Of a stretch of 64,000 nt of DNA, positions 40,865-49,243 are shown in pieces. The DNA lies in the NCBI RefSeq assembly GCF_030010375.1, contig NZ_JASCRY010000002.1:1-64000 (forward strand), written 5' to 3'. A model generated the notes under the pieces. The model did not search any database, was not told where the DNA came from, and was given only the letters and a program-made list of their open reading frames with translations. This DNA is from Flavobacterium yafengii (GTDB taxonomy: Bacteria > Bacteroidota > Bacteroidia > Flavobacteriales > Flavobacteriaceae). Each line of letters begins with the position of its first letter. Position 1 is the stretch's first letter. The position numbers were made by a program, and so were the translations under genes.

Positions 40865-41200
40865 ATGGAATTAACCTGGACTGAATTTGAAAGAGTAGAA
40901 ATGCGTGTAGGAACTATTTTGGAAGTAAATGATTTTCCTGAAGCTCGAAAACCAGCGTATCAATTGACGATTGATTTTGGTTCTGAAATTGGAATCCGAA
41001 AAACATCCGCACAAATAACGAAACGTTACGCGAAAGAAGATTTACTCAACCGACAGATTGTTGCCGTAGTCAATTTTCCTAAAAAACAAATCGGAAAATT
41101 CATGAGCGAGTGCTTGGTATTGGGCGCAGTAGGAGATGAAGGTGATGTGATTTTACTGGCTCCCGATTTTAAAATAGAAAACGGATTGCGAATTGGATAA
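40865..41200 (+). CDS. csaA: tRNA-binding protein CsaA
   Basis: This is a 111-residue OB-fold protein of the CsaA / EMAP-II group, which binds tRNA and has chaperone-like activity tied to secretion. Typical residues include FERVEMRVGTILEVNDFPEARKPAYQLTIDFG, the SAQIT motif and the VNFPKKQIGKFMSECLVLG region. Length is normal. It converges on the RBBP9-like gene with four bases between stops. Confidence 0.93.
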   Translation: MELTWTEFERVEMRVGTILEVNDFPEARKPAYQLTIDFGSEIGIRKTSAQITKRYAKEDLLNRQIVAVVNFPKKQIGKFMSECLVLGAVGDEGDVILLAPDFKIENGLRIG

Positions 41201-41204
41201 ATAA

Positions 41205-41753
41205 TTAGGGATTCCTTTTATTTATTAATTGTTGCAAAATTAACAGCCCTTCTTCCCAATACTCTAAATTGGACTCCGAATTAATGTGCCCTTTTTGACC
41301 GACATTGAAAAAATCACTTCCCCATTTTTTCGCAAGATATTCGGCTCTTTCAATTGATATATACGGGTCATTTTCACTGCTTATAACTATTGAAGGGAAG
41401 TTGAGTTTCAATTTTGGAATAGGGGCAAAGTTCCAAGTTACTTCAGGCGTATGCTTAGGCGAGTCAACATCGGCAGGAGCGACGAGTAAAGCGCCTACGA
41501 TATTCTGATTACTATTGGCGGAAGCCCAATGCATAACCATTGAAACCGATAAACTATGCGCTACTAAAACAGTTGGAGTGTCTAATTTTTGGATTGTTTC
41601 ATTGAGATTAGTAAGCCAGTTTTTAAGTTGAGGTTCCTCCCAATTGTCTTGAATAAGCTTAATTGAATTTTCAAATTTTCGCAGCCAATAACTTTGCCAA
41701 TGTTTCTCTCCCGAATCTCCAAGTCCTGTTAATATTAATAATTTTGGTTCCAT
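41205..41753 (-). CDS. RBBP9/YdeN-family serine hydrolase
   Basis: This small alpha/beta hydrolase, 182 residues, lacks a lid. Its features are ILTGLGDSGEKHWQSYW at the N-terminus, nucleophile elbow AHSLSV (Ser67), acid in SSENDPYIS, and His in GQKGHINSES. The elbow has AHSLS, typical of the RBBP9/YdeN group. The substrate is unknown. It lies ten bases after the sulfurtransferase gene and is the last gene of a three-gene unit. Confidence 0.87.
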   Translation of the reverse strand: MEPKLLILTGLGDSGEKHWQSYWLRKFENSIKLIQDNWEEPQLKNWLTNLNETIQKLDTPTVLVAHSLSVSMVMHWASANSNQNIVGALLVAPADVDSPKHTPEVTWNFAPIPKLKLNFPSIVISSENDPYISIERAEYLAKKWGSDFFNVGQKGHINSESNLEYWEEGLLILQQLINKRNP

Positions 41754-41763
41754 ATTTTACAGT

Positions 41764-42588
41764 CTATTTTTCTATTGGGAGATTTTCCAGTTGTCCCCAT
41801 TCTGTCCAAGAACCATCGTAGACGGATTTAGGATTTTTACCTATCAATTCATATGCAATTAAATCAATACAAGCTGTAACTCCGGAACCGCAAGTGAATA
41901 TTAGAGGTTTGTCATCAGTTTTTAAGATTGTAAGTAATTCTTCTTTTGGTAAAAATTTTCCATTTTGCAAGAGTTGTGTATACGGAATATTTATAGAACC
42001 GGGAATATGACCGCTTCGTAATCCTGGTCTAGGCTCATCGCCAATTCCTTTGAATCGGTTTTCTGCACGGGCGTCAATCAGAACGGCATTTTTGGTTTGT
42101 ATATTCTCTAAAATTTGTTCTTTACTTTTTACGAATTCCGGGATAAATTTTGCTTCAAAATTACCAACGGCATAGATTGGATTTTCTGGTATTTTTTCAA
42201 CAGGATAGTCATTATTAATCCATTCAGGTAATCCGCCATCTAAAACAGCAACATTTTGATGTCCCATTATTTTAAACAGCCACCAAGCTCTTGGACTCGA
42301 ATAAATACCCAATTTGTCGTAGACTACAATTACACTGCTCTTGTTAATTCCTAGTTTTCTAGCTTCGATTTCGAATTGTTTGGGACTCGGAAGTGTGTTA
42401 GGTAGAGGATTAACAGTATCGCTGAAGGTGTGCTTTATATCAAAATATCGAGCACCTTTAATTTGGATATTTTCTAAGCCAGCTTTTAAATTGGATTGAT
42501 TCTCTTTTAAACTGGCATCGAGGATTATTAAGCTTGGATCTTTAAGATTAGCTTGAAGCCATGCGGCACTTACTATTGGTTCTGTCAT
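41764..42588 (-). CDS. Sulfurtransferase, 3-mercaptopyruvate/thiosulfate type
   Basis: This 274-residue tandem rhodanese protein transfers sulfur from mercaptopyruvate or thiosulfate to a thiol acceptor. The first domain (about 1-135) lacks the catalytic Cys. The second carries the active-site loop CGSGVT, with the Cys near residue 219, a motif usual for mercaptopyruvate sulfurtransferases. Other motifs are IDARAENRFKGIGDEPRPGLRSGHIPGSINIPY. An upstream in-frame start would overlap the preceding hydrolase, but ATG at 42588 gives the family N-terminus (MTEPIVSAAWL) and a four-base gap. Confidence 0.9.
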   Translation of the reverse strand: MTEPIVSAAWLQANLKDPSLIILDASLKENQSNLKAGLENIQIKGARYFDIKHTFSDTVNPLPNTLPSPKQFEIEARKLGINKSSVIVVYDKLGIYSSPRAWWLFKIMGHQNVAVLDGGLPEWINNDYPVEKIPENPIYAVGNFEAKFIPEFVKSKEQILENIQTKNAVLIDARAENRFKGIGDEPRPGLRSGHIPGSINIPYTQLLQNGKFLPKEELLTILKTDDKPLIFTCGSGVTACIDLIAYELIGKNPKSVYDGSWTEWGQLENLPIEK

Positions 42589-42592
42589 TGTT

Positions 42593-43417
42593 TTAGTGTT
42601 TCTTTTCCTTAATAATTCTGCGAACTTCATTAAGTAATAAAGGGAAAGCAGGTGCTGTCATGTTGTGACCAAATCCGTCTAATTCATATAGTTTCGTGTT
42701 TTTGTGTCCCGCAATTTTCATCATGCGCATTAAATATGCGTTTTCTTCATAACGGCCTAGCATTTCTAATTCACGGTCTCCGGTTATCAGTAATAAAGGC
42801 GGAGCATCTGCACGAACATGAAAAAGTGGAGCTAATTCATCTATTACCGGCTGTGTGTCTGCAATTCCGCGTTCTTTTCGAACTAAAAAATGAGTAATTG
42901 CCTGTCCGCTAAGAGGAATAAGACCAGCTATTTTATTGGCATCGATTCCTTGAGTGTTCAGCCATTTTTTATCTAAACCTATCATGCTTGCCAGATATCC
43001 ACCTGCAGAATGACCCGATACAAATAGCAAAGATTCATCTCCACCAAATGCAGGGATGTTTTTAAAAACCCAAGCTACAGCAGCTGCAGCATCCTCAATA
43101 TATTTTGGGGCACTAACTTTTGGACCTAAACGATAATTGACTGAAATAACTGCAATCCCTTGGTTTTTTAGCTCTTCAGGAAGTTCTTTATTTCCGCCGG
43201 TTAATCCACCACCATGAAACCAAATCACGGTTGCAAATCCGGCACTGTTTTTTGGATAATAGACATCAAGCACGCATCGTTCTTTTATATATGCATCTGA
43301 TTTATATATGGCTTCTGTGTAATAAGGAAGATTGGTTTGTGTTGCATATTCTAATTTTTGAGCTGAAATACTAACACCAAAAAAGAATAGCAATACGAAA
43401 AGGGAAACGTTTTTCAT
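42593..43417 (-). CDS. Secreted BD-FAE-like carboxylesterase
   Basis: This 274-residue alpha/beta hydrolase has a signal peptide (about 1-19, ending SISAQ). HGGGLTGGNKELP forms the oxyanion site, NYRLGPKVSAPKYIEDAAAAVAW follows, the nucleophile elbow is GHSAGGYLAS (Ser137), and the acid/base pair lies in TGDRELE and DGFGHNMT. It is the first gene of a unit with the sulfurtransferase and RBBP9-like hydrolase. It resembles feruloyl/acetyl-xylan esterases, but no glycan genes are near. Confidence 0.88.
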   Translation of the reverse strand: MKNVSLFVLLFFFGVSISAQKLEYATQTNLPYYTEAIYKSDAYIKERCVLDVYYPKNSAGFATVIWFHGGGLTGGNKELPEELKNQGIAVISVNYRLGPKVSAPKYIEDAAAAVAWVFKNIPAFGGDESLLFVSGHSAGGYLASMIGLDKKWLNTQGIDANKIAGLIPLSGQAITHFLVRKERGIADTQPVIDELAPLFHVRADAPPLLLITGDRELEMLGRYEENAYLMRMMKIAGHKNTKLYELDGFGHNMTAPAFPLLLNEVRRIIKEKKH

Positions 43418-43444
43418 TTGAAATTATTTATTTTTTAAATGTAC

Positions 43445-43483
43445 AAAAAAAGTCCAAAAATCAAATGACTTTTGGACTTTTTG
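43445..43483 (-). terminator. Terminator of the DUF3276 gene
   Basis: Stem AAAGTCCAAAA/TTTTGGACTTT is flanked by an A run; on the minus strand it is followed by a T run. It lies 25 bases past the stop. Confidence 0.82.
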
Positions 43484-43507
43484 CTTTTGTAAGTAGGGAA
43501 CTAAAAA

Positions 43508-43888
43508 TTAAATATCATCAAATTCAATATCAGTAAAAGTTGATGTTTGTGGTATAATTTCATCATCTGATTTCTCAGATGCATATTCTTTTTTGAAATC
43601 TTTTTGGTGTCTTTCTGAAATTACTTCTTCGCCTTTGTGGTTCAAAACATAAGAAGTCATTTCGCCAAGAATCTCTGCGAAAGCAGCAAAATCTTCTTTG
43701 TATAAATAGATTTTATGTTTTTTGAAATGGAATGATCCATCTTCTTCAGTAAATTTTTTGCTTTCGGTAATGGTAATGTAATAATCATCTGCTTTTGTCG
43801 CTCTCACATCAAAGAAATAGGTTCTTCTCCCAGCTCTTAAAACTTTAGAAAATATCTCTTCTTTTTCTAACATGTCATGTTCTCTCAT
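43508..43888 (-). CDS. DUF3276 PUR-domain nucleic-acid-binding protein
   Basis: This 126-residue protein carries the Bacteroidetes PUR-alpha-like fold, with the pattern EIFSKVLRAGRRTYFFDVRATKADDYYITITESKK and KHKIYLYKEDFAAFAEIL followed by an acidic tail. PUR domains bind single-stranded DNA or RNA. The in-frame TTG five codons earlier gives a longer product, but ATG at 43888 with AGAAAGG just upstream is a convincing start. It is transcribed away from and next to the ABC exporter gene. Confidence 0.9.
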   Translation of the reverse strand: MREHDMLEKEEIFSKVLRAGRRTYFFDVRATKADDYYITITESKKFTEEDGSFHFKKHKIYLYKEDFAAFAEILGEMTSYVLNHKGEEVISERHQKDFKKEYASEKSDDEIIPQTSTFTDIEFDDI

Positions 43889-43959
43889 AATCCTTTCTAT
43901 CAATTTATGGTTGTTAAGTAGTATCCAAAAATCTAAAAAATATATGTATTATCCAACAA

Positions 43960-45720
43960 TTATAGCATTTCTTTTTCTGAAAGTTGTTTCATATACAAAG
44001 CGGCGTAATAGCCTTCTTGATTTATCAATTGATTATGAGAGCCTTGTTGTATAATTTCACCCTTTTCTATGATGATAATTCTATCTGCATTTTTAGCAGA
44101 AGACACACGATGACTTACAATTATAGTTGTTTTGTCTTTACAAATTTCATATAAGTTGTTCAATATAGTTTCTTCGGTTTCGGTATCTACTGCAGATAAA
44201 CAATCGTCAAAAAGTAAAATAGGAGGATTCTTAATAATTGCTCGGGCAATAGAAACTCTTTGTTTTTGACCTCCTGAAAGTGTAATTCCTCTTTCGCCAA
44301 GAACCGTTTCGTATTGTTTATTAAAGCCCATGATGTTATCATGAACAACGGCACTTTTTGCGGCTGATTCCACTTCTTGTGCAGTTGCATTCTCTTTACC
44401 AAACATAATATTATTCTTGATGCTGTCTGAAAACAAGAAAGCATCTTGTGGAACTATTCCGATGCTGTTTCGCAAATCAAAAAGATTGACGGTACTTATT
44501 TCGCTTCCGTCAATGGTTATTTTTCCATTGGTTACGTCATACATTCTGGAAATTAAGGACAAAATGGTAGATTTTCCAGACCCTGTTTTTCCTAAAATGG
44601 CTAAAGTTTCTCCTTTTTTTACGGTGAAAGAGATGTTTTGCAACGCTTTGATATTAGTGTCTTCGTATGTATAGCTTACATTTTCGAAAGAAATGGAACC
44701 TTCAATCACTGATTTATTCAGATTTTTATTTTTTATTTCGGGTTCAATTTTAAGGAATTCATTGAGTCGTTTCTGAGAAGCTTCGGCCTCTTGAACCATA
44801 GACGAAACCCAACCTAAAGATGCTACGGGCCAAGTAAGCATATTCACGTACAAAATAAATTCGGCAATAGTTCCAATGCTTTTTATAGAACCGTTGATGT
44901 ACATTAAACCACCAAAATAAATTACGACTAAATTACTGATTCCTATCAGCGCCAACATTAAAGGTCCAAATAAGGATTGCACTTTGGCTAAATTCAAGCT
45001 TTTACTTTTGCTTTCATTGGCTAAATCAATCATATTGTTTTGATGTTGGTTTTCCAATGAATAGGCTTTTATCACTCGGATTCCTGAAAATATTTCTTGT
45101 GAAAAACTGGAAACTTTAGATAAATATTGTTGGAAAATAGTACTTCTTACATTGATTTCGGAGCTCAGTTTGAAAATGGCGTACGATAAAATTGGTAAAG
45201 GAAGTAATGTGTATAAAGTCAATATTGGCGATACATTATACATATAGACAATTACTATTGCAAAACGAATGACGGTATTTATGGTGTACATCACCGCCGG
45301 ACCCACATACATTCTTACTTTTGAAACGTCTTCGCTGATTCGGTTCATTAAATCCCCAGTACGATTTTGCTTGTAGAAGTTCTGAGAAAGATTCTCATAC
45401 TGACGGAATACTTCGTTTTTTAAATCAAATTCTATGTGGCGCGACATGACAATTAAAGTTTGTCTCATCAAGAAAGTAAGGAACCCAGCGATAATTGTAG
45501 TGGCAATAATCAATAGGATATTCGAAATTAATTCTTCGTGAATAAGTGATTTAGCCACGGTTTTATCTTTGGCGAAAGCCTCAATGACCTTGAATGATTT
45601 GCTAATCAACTTGGGTGTGAAAAGCATGAATATTTGTGCAATAATGGTAAAAATAATTCCTAGTAAGAAACTGTATTTGTATTTGACGAAATATTTATTT
45701 AAATAACGTAATTCTTTCAT
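43960..45720 (-). CDS. ABC exporter, fused permease-ATPase, with a degenerate Walker B
   Basis: This 586-residue half-transporter has six membrane helices (about 15-310) and an ATPase domain (about 340-575). It has Walker A LGKTGSGKSTIL, Q-loop VPQDAFLFSD, signature LSGGQKQRV and H-loop VSHRVSSAKNAD. Walker B is ILLFDDCLSAVD, so the usual catalytic Glu is Asp, as in the degenerate half of heterodimeric exporters such as BmrC or TM287. No second half is encoded nearby. It may pair with a distant gene or work slowly as a homodimer. The substrate is unknown; lipid or drug export is typical of the family. Confidence 0.9.
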   Translation of the reverse strand: MKELRYLNKYFVKYKYSFLLGIIFTIIAQIFMLFTPKLISKSFKVIEAFAKDKTVAKSLIHEELISNILLIIATTIIAGFLTFLMRQTLIVMSRHIEFDLKNEVFRQYENLSQNFYKQNRTGDLMNRISEDVSKVRMYVGPAVMYTINTVIRFAIVIVYMYNVSPILTLYTLLPLPILSYAIFKLSSEINVRSTIFQQYLSKVSSFSQEIFSGIRVIKAYSLENQHQNNMIDLANESKSKSLNLAKVQSLFGPLMLALIGISNLVVIYFGGLMYINGSIKSIGTIAEFILYVNMLTWPVASLGWVSSMVQEAEASQKRLNEFLKIEPEIKNKNLNKSVIEGSISFENVSYTYEDTNIKALQNISFTVKKGETLAILGKTGSGKSTILSLISRMYDVTNGKITIDGSEISTVNLFDLRNSIGIVPQDAFLFSDSIKNNIMFGKENATAQEVESAAKSAVVHDNIMGFNKQYETVLGERGITLSGGQKQRVSIARAIIKNPPILLFDDCLSAVDTETEETILNNLYEICKDKTTIIVSHRVSSAKNADRIIIIEKGEIIQQGSHNQLINQEGYYAALYMKQLSEKEML

Positions 45721-45864
45721 TTTTTATGATATTCTATGTTGAAATGATTTTATTTTTTAAAATAATTTTACTTTTGGATAATTTTAGCGATAAATTATTT
45801 AGTGAGTTAAATTATTGATTTGACAATTTTCAAACAAAAAATAAATACATATTTGTTTTTTGTT

Positions 45865-45872
45865 TAAATTTG
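45865..45872 (+). promoter_or_regulatory. Putative -7 element of the dehydrogenase gene
   Basis: TAAATTTG, 49 bases before the start codon, fits TANNTTTG and would give a leader of about 40 bases. Confidence 0.45.
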
Positions 45873-45921
45873 GACTGTCTTTTTGACGAATTCGTAATTT
45901 ATCACTATAAAAACTTACACT

Positions 45922-47028
45922 ATGAATGCAGCTTTCGCAACTGGAAAGGAACTTCAAAAAATGGATCCCGTTTTTGGTCAATTATCATTTGATGATCACG
46001 AACAAATTGTATTTTGCAACGACAAAGATACAGGTTTAAAAGCAATTATTGGTATTCATAATTCGGTTATGGGGCCTGCTTTGGGTGGTACCCGAATGTA
46101 TAATTATGCAAACGAATGGGAAGCATTAAACGATGTATTGCGCCTTTCTCGCGGTATGACTTATAAAGCAGCTATTACAGGATTGAATATTGGTGGAGGA
46201 AAAGCAGTTATTATTGGAGATGCTAAAACGCAAAAAACGCCTGAGTTGATGCGCAAGTTTGGTGAATTTGTACATTCTTTAAGCGGAAGATATATTACTG
46301 CTGAAGATGTAGGAATGGAAACCGCAGATATGGATATCGTTAGGGATGTAACACCTTATGTTACCGGAATTTCTGAATCAAGAGGAGGTTCTGGAAATCC
46401 ATCACCTGTTACGGCTTACGGAGTATATTTAGGAATGAAAGCGGCTGCAAAACAACAATTTGGTTCTGATGTTTTGAGTGGCAAGAAAGTATTGGTTCAA
46501 GGAATTGGTCACGTAGGTGAAACTTTAGTTGATTATTTGACAAAAGAAGGAGCAATAGTAACAATTTCGGATATCAATGAAGATAGATTGTATGAAGTGG
46601 GAGCGAAGTACCATGCAGAAATTTTCAGAGGAGAAGATTTATATAGTGCAGATGTTGATATTTATGCGCCTTGCGCCATGGGAGCAACGTTAAATGACAA
46701 TACAGTTTATAAAATTAAAGCAAAAGTAATTGCTGGTGCTGCCAATAATCAATTGGCTGATGAGAATGTTCACGGTGCAATTCTACAGGAAAGAGGGATT
46801 CTTTATGCTCCGGATTTCTTGATTAATGCAGGTGGAATCATCAATGTGTATGCTGAATTAGCGCATTATGATAAAGCGGAAATTATGCGTAAAACAGAAA
46901 ACATTTATAACACAACATTAGAAATATTTGATTTTGCTATTGCGAACAAGATGACAACGCATCATGCTGCTTTGACTATTGCTCAAAATCGCATCAATCA
47001 AAGAAAAATAGAAAACAGTAAAAAGTAA
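45922..47028 (+). CDS. Leucine dehydrogenase (Glu/Leu/Phe/Val dehydrogenase family)
   Basis: This 368-residue NAD-dependent enzyme deaminates leucine and other branched-chain amino acids to keto acids, reversibly. The substrate-binding Lys82 (MTYKAA) and catalytic Lys94 (GGGKAVI) keep the 12-residue spacing of Bacillus leucine dehydrogenase (68 and 80). GGTRM and the NAD motif VQGIGHVGETL (about residue 196) are present, with AAGAANNQL near residue 273. Absence of a large-subunit extension separates it from glutamate dehydrogenase. It stands alone; nusB follows with its own promoter. Confidence 0.92.
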   Translation: MNAAFATGKELQKMDPVFGQLSFDDHEQIVFCNDKDTGLKAIIGIHNSVMGPALGGTRMYNYANEWEALNDVLRLSRGMTYKAAITGLNIGGGKAVIIGDAKTQKTPELMRKFGEFVHSLSGRYITAEDVGMETADMDIVRDVTPYVTGISESRGGSGNPSPVTAYGVYLGMKAAAKQQFGSDVLSGKKVLVQGIGHVGETLVDYLTKEGAIVTISDINEDRLYEVGAKYHAEIFRGEDLYSADVDIYAPCAMGATLNDNTVYKIKAKVIAGAANNQLADENVHGAILQERGILYAPDFLINAGGIINVYAELAHYDKAEIMRKTENIYNTTLEIFDFAIANKMTTHHAALTIAQNRINQRKIENSKK

Positions 47029-47039
47029 AAAAAAAGTGC

Positions 47040-47093
47040 TCAGTTATCAGTATTCAGTGAACAATTTATTTCCGTTCACTGAATGTTGCTGAT
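47040..47093 (+). repeat. CAGTNNN heptamer run with a hairpin after the dehydrogenase gene
   Basis: CAGTTAT, CAGTATT and CAGTGAA follow each other with a period of seven from 47041. The segment then folds back through an 11-bp inverted repeat (47052-47062 with 47074-47084) and a shorter outer pair. No T run follows, so an intrinsic terminator is unlikely. Confidence 0.6.
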
Positions 47094-47145
47094 TGAAAAC
47101 TTTAAAATAAGCGATTATATATTTTATTTTAAAAAATGAAATACT

Positions 47146-47153
47146 TATTTTTG
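47146..47153 (+). promoter_or_regulatory. Putative -7 element of nusB
   Basis: TATTTTTG lies 29 bases before the nusB start and matches TANNTTTG. Confidence 0.5.
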
Positions 47154-47181
47154 CAGACTAATTAATAAAAGTTCTTACAAG

Positions 47182-48126
47182 GTGGTAAATAGAAGACACA
47201 TTCGCGTTAAAGTAATGCAATCCATTTATGCGATGCATCAAAGCGGCTCAGATAATCTGGAAAAAGAAGAAAAATTCCTTTTTTACAGCATCGACAATAT
47301 TCAAGATTTATACCTTATAATGCTTTCTTCCCTGATTGAAATTTGTAAAACAGAAACTATCTTTTTACATAAATCAAGTTTGAAACATCTTGCAACTCCT
47401 GAAGAACGTAAACCCAACGAAAAGTTCATCAAAAACAAAATTTTTCAAATTCTTGCCGAAAACAATTCACTAAGTATTGCGCTGGAAAACCGTAAAATTA
47501 ATAATTGGTCTTTAAACGACGATTATATTTTATTGCTTCTGAATGATGTAAAAGCAAGTAAATTGTATGCGGATTACATGAGTAACTCAGTAAGTACATT
47601 TGAAGAAGACAGACAGTTTATCGTTGATTTATTCATGGATGTAATTGTTCCAAACGAGAAATTATATGAATATTTAGAGGATGATAAGTTAACTTGGGTT
47701 GACGATATTCCATTAGTAAATACGCATATTATCAAGCAATTGAAAGCGATTAAATCTGGCGAAGATGATAATTTCAGAGTTCCAAAATTGTATAAAGACA
47801 ATGAAGACAAGGATTTTGTTAAAGATTTGTTCAGAAAAACAGTTTTAAACGAAACGGAATTAGCCAAAGAATACCTTGATAAAACACCAAACTGGGATAC
47901 TGAAAGAATTGCCGAAATTGATACGATTATCCTGAAAATGGCAATCTGTGAATTTTTGAAATTCCCATCCATTCCCGTAAAAGTAACTCTTAACGAATAT
48001 TTAGAAGTTGCCAAAGAATATTCTACGCCAAAAAGTAGTATTTTTATCAACGGAATTTTAGACAATTTAGTAAAAGAACTGGAAGCCAGCAAAAGAATCA
48101 TTAAAGCTGGTCGTGGTTTAATGTAA
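47182..48126 (+). CDS. nusB: Transcription antitermination factor NusB, extended form
   Basis: NusB binds boxA RNA with NusE and supports rRNA antitermination. At 314 residues it is about twice the E. coli length: it starts RRHIRVKVMQSIYAMHQS, has an insertion of about 150 residues, and resumes with the canonical C-terminal half (NWDTERIAEIDTIILKMAICEFLKFPSIPVKVTLNEYLEVAKEYSTPKSSIFINGILDNL). The long form is usual in Bacteroidetes. The start is GTG at 47182, since no ATG precedes the conserved RRHIRVK block. yajC follows 27 bases later in the same unit. Confidence 0.93.
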   Translation: MVNRRHIRVKVMQSIYAMHQSGSDNLEKEEKFLFYSIDNIQDLYLIMLSSLIEICKTETIFLHKSSLKHLATPEERKPNEKFIKNKIFQILAENNSLSIALENRKINNWSLNDDYILLLLNDVKASKLYADYMSNSVSTFEEDRQFIVDLFMDVIVPNEKLYEYLEDDKLTWVDDIPLVNTHIIKQLKAIKSGEDDNFRVPKLYKDNEDKDFVKDLFRKTVLNETELAKEYLDKTPNWDTERIAEIDTIILKMAICEFLKFPSIPVKVTLNEYLEVAKEYSTPKSSIFINGILDNLVKELEASKRIIKAGRGLM

Positions 48127-48153
48127 TTAATCAATAAAAAAAGAATTTAAATT

Positions 48154-48426
48154 ATGGAACAATTAACTCAATTTGCACCGTTTTTATTAATGTTTGTGGT
48201 GATCTATTTCTTCATGATCAGACCACAACAGAAAAGAGCGAAAAATGAAAAAGAATTTGAAAGCAGCTTGAAAGTAGGTGATAAAATCATCACAAAAAGT
48301 GGTCTTCACGGAAAAGTTTCTGAGTTAGCGGATACAACTGTTGTTGTTGAAACGATGTCAGGAAAATTGAAAATGGAGCGTTCTGCTATTTCTATGGAAA
48401 TGAGTGCAGTATTGAACAAAAAATAA
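48154..48426 (+). CDS. yajC: Preprotein translocase accessory subunit YajC
   Basis: This 90-residue single-pass inner-membrane protein (helix about 7-25, FLLMFVVIYFFMIRPQQKRAK) assists the SecDF-SecYEG complex. The small C-terminal domain keeps VGDKIITKSGLHGKVSEL. It lies 27 bases after nusB, a common flavobacterial arrangement. Confidence 0.94.
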   Translation: MEQLTQFAPFLLMFVVIYFFMIRPQQKRAKNEKEFESSLKVGDKIITKSGLHGKVSELADTTVVVETMSGKLKMERSAISMEMSAVLNKK

Positions 48427-48443
48427 TTCTCATTTTAATGAAT

Positions 48444-48487
48444 TAAAAAAGTCCCAACCGATTATTCGGATTGGGACTTTTTTTTGA
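48444..48487. terminator. Bidirectional terminator after yajC
   Basis: An imperfect stem, AAAGTCCCAACCG paired with CGGATTGGGACTTT, is bounded by A and T runs and separates yajC from the converging lysine-rich gene. Confidence 0.85.
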
Positions 48488-48502
48488 TAAAAAATAACAG
48501 TC

Positions 48503-48952
48503 TTATTTTTTATTCTTTTTATTCTTCTTCGCTTTTTTTGATTTTGCTTTGGCTTTTTTAGCTTTTATCTTGGCTTTAACTTTTGCTTTCTTAGCTTTAT
48601 CCTTTTTGGCTTTTTTTGCCTTTTTGGCTTTTGCTTTCGCTTTTTGTTTCGCTTTCTCTTTTGCGTCGGCTTTCTTAGCCTTTTTCTTGTCTTTATCTTT
48701 CATCTTTACTTTGGTTTTAATCTTATTTTTACTTTTTTTCTGATTTGAAACGTCACTATCATCATTGTCTTCTAGACCAATAGTCGAAATTTCTATAGTT
48801 TCTGTTATGATTTCTTCAATTACAGGAGCTATAATTTCAACGGGTTCTGTTACAGGTTTAATAACTTTTGTTCTAGGAGCTCTAATTGGCTTATCAATTT
48901 CAGGTTTTGCTGGAGATACTGGATCTGTCTCCGCTTCTTTCTTTTGTATCAT
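48503..48952 (-). CDS. Lysine/alanine-rich histone H1-like protein
   Basis: This 149-residue protein has an acidic, proline-containing N-terminal part (about 1-70, with EIIAPVIEEIITETIE) and a C-terminal part from about 72 that is almost only Lys and Ala (KAKAKAKKAKKAKKDKAKK). The tail resembles eukaryotic H1 and chlamydial Hc1-type DNA-binding tails. No folded domain, signal peptide or known family was recognised. It may compact DNA, bind RNA or be surface-irrelevant; only composition supports this. The ATG at 48952 follows a region with no strong promoter. Confidence 0.7.
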   Translation of the reverse strand: MIQKKEAETDPVSPAKPEIDKPIRAPRTKVIKPVTEPVEIIAPVIEEIITETIEISTIGLEDNDDSDVSNQKKSKNKIKTKVKMKDKDKKKAKKADAKEKAKQKAKAKAKKAKKAKKDKAKKAKVKAKIKAKKAKAKSKKAKKNKKNKK

Positions 48953-49243
48953 AATTTATAGAATTAGCTTTTATTCAATTTAACGAATAGTTGTTCAGTG
49001 TTACTAAATTATTAAGTGCTTGTAAGTAAATATAGTGATTTAATGCACTGGTCAATGTTAAGTTTTTCAGAATGATTTTGATAATTTATTCTGATTTACA
49101 GAAAATTGCAACCATGGGAAGAAGTATTTTCTTTTTTTAAAGAAAGAGATTGCATAGTTGATTTAGGGAATAACACTATGTTTTTCTAATGTAGTTTTGA
49201 ATAAAAAAGCCCCAACTCTGAGCTTCAGAATTGGGACTTAATT
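48953..49243. other. Intergenic region without a recognised gene
   Basis: The 290-bp gap holds only the terminator of the next gene at 49205-49242 and AT-rich sequence. No RNA, promoter match or conserved peptide was seen. Confidence 0.5.
49205..49242 (-). terminator. Terminator of the YdeI-like gene
   Basis: On the minus strand the imperfect stem AGTCCCAATTCTGA / TCAGAGTTGGGGCT is followed by T. It directly abuts the stop codon region of the gene. Confidence 0.8.

Noticed and set aside
42589..42630. Longer start for the sulfurtransferase overlapping the upstream hydrolase
   Set aside because: The 14 extra residues are the reading of the hydrolase tail in another frame; the ATG at 42588 gives the family N-terminus and a normal gap.
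47574..48134. 186-codon open frame on the minus strand, opposite nusB
   Set aside because: Its serine- and isoleucine-rich composition is what the reverse complement of nusB gives, and nusB is clearly the real gene.
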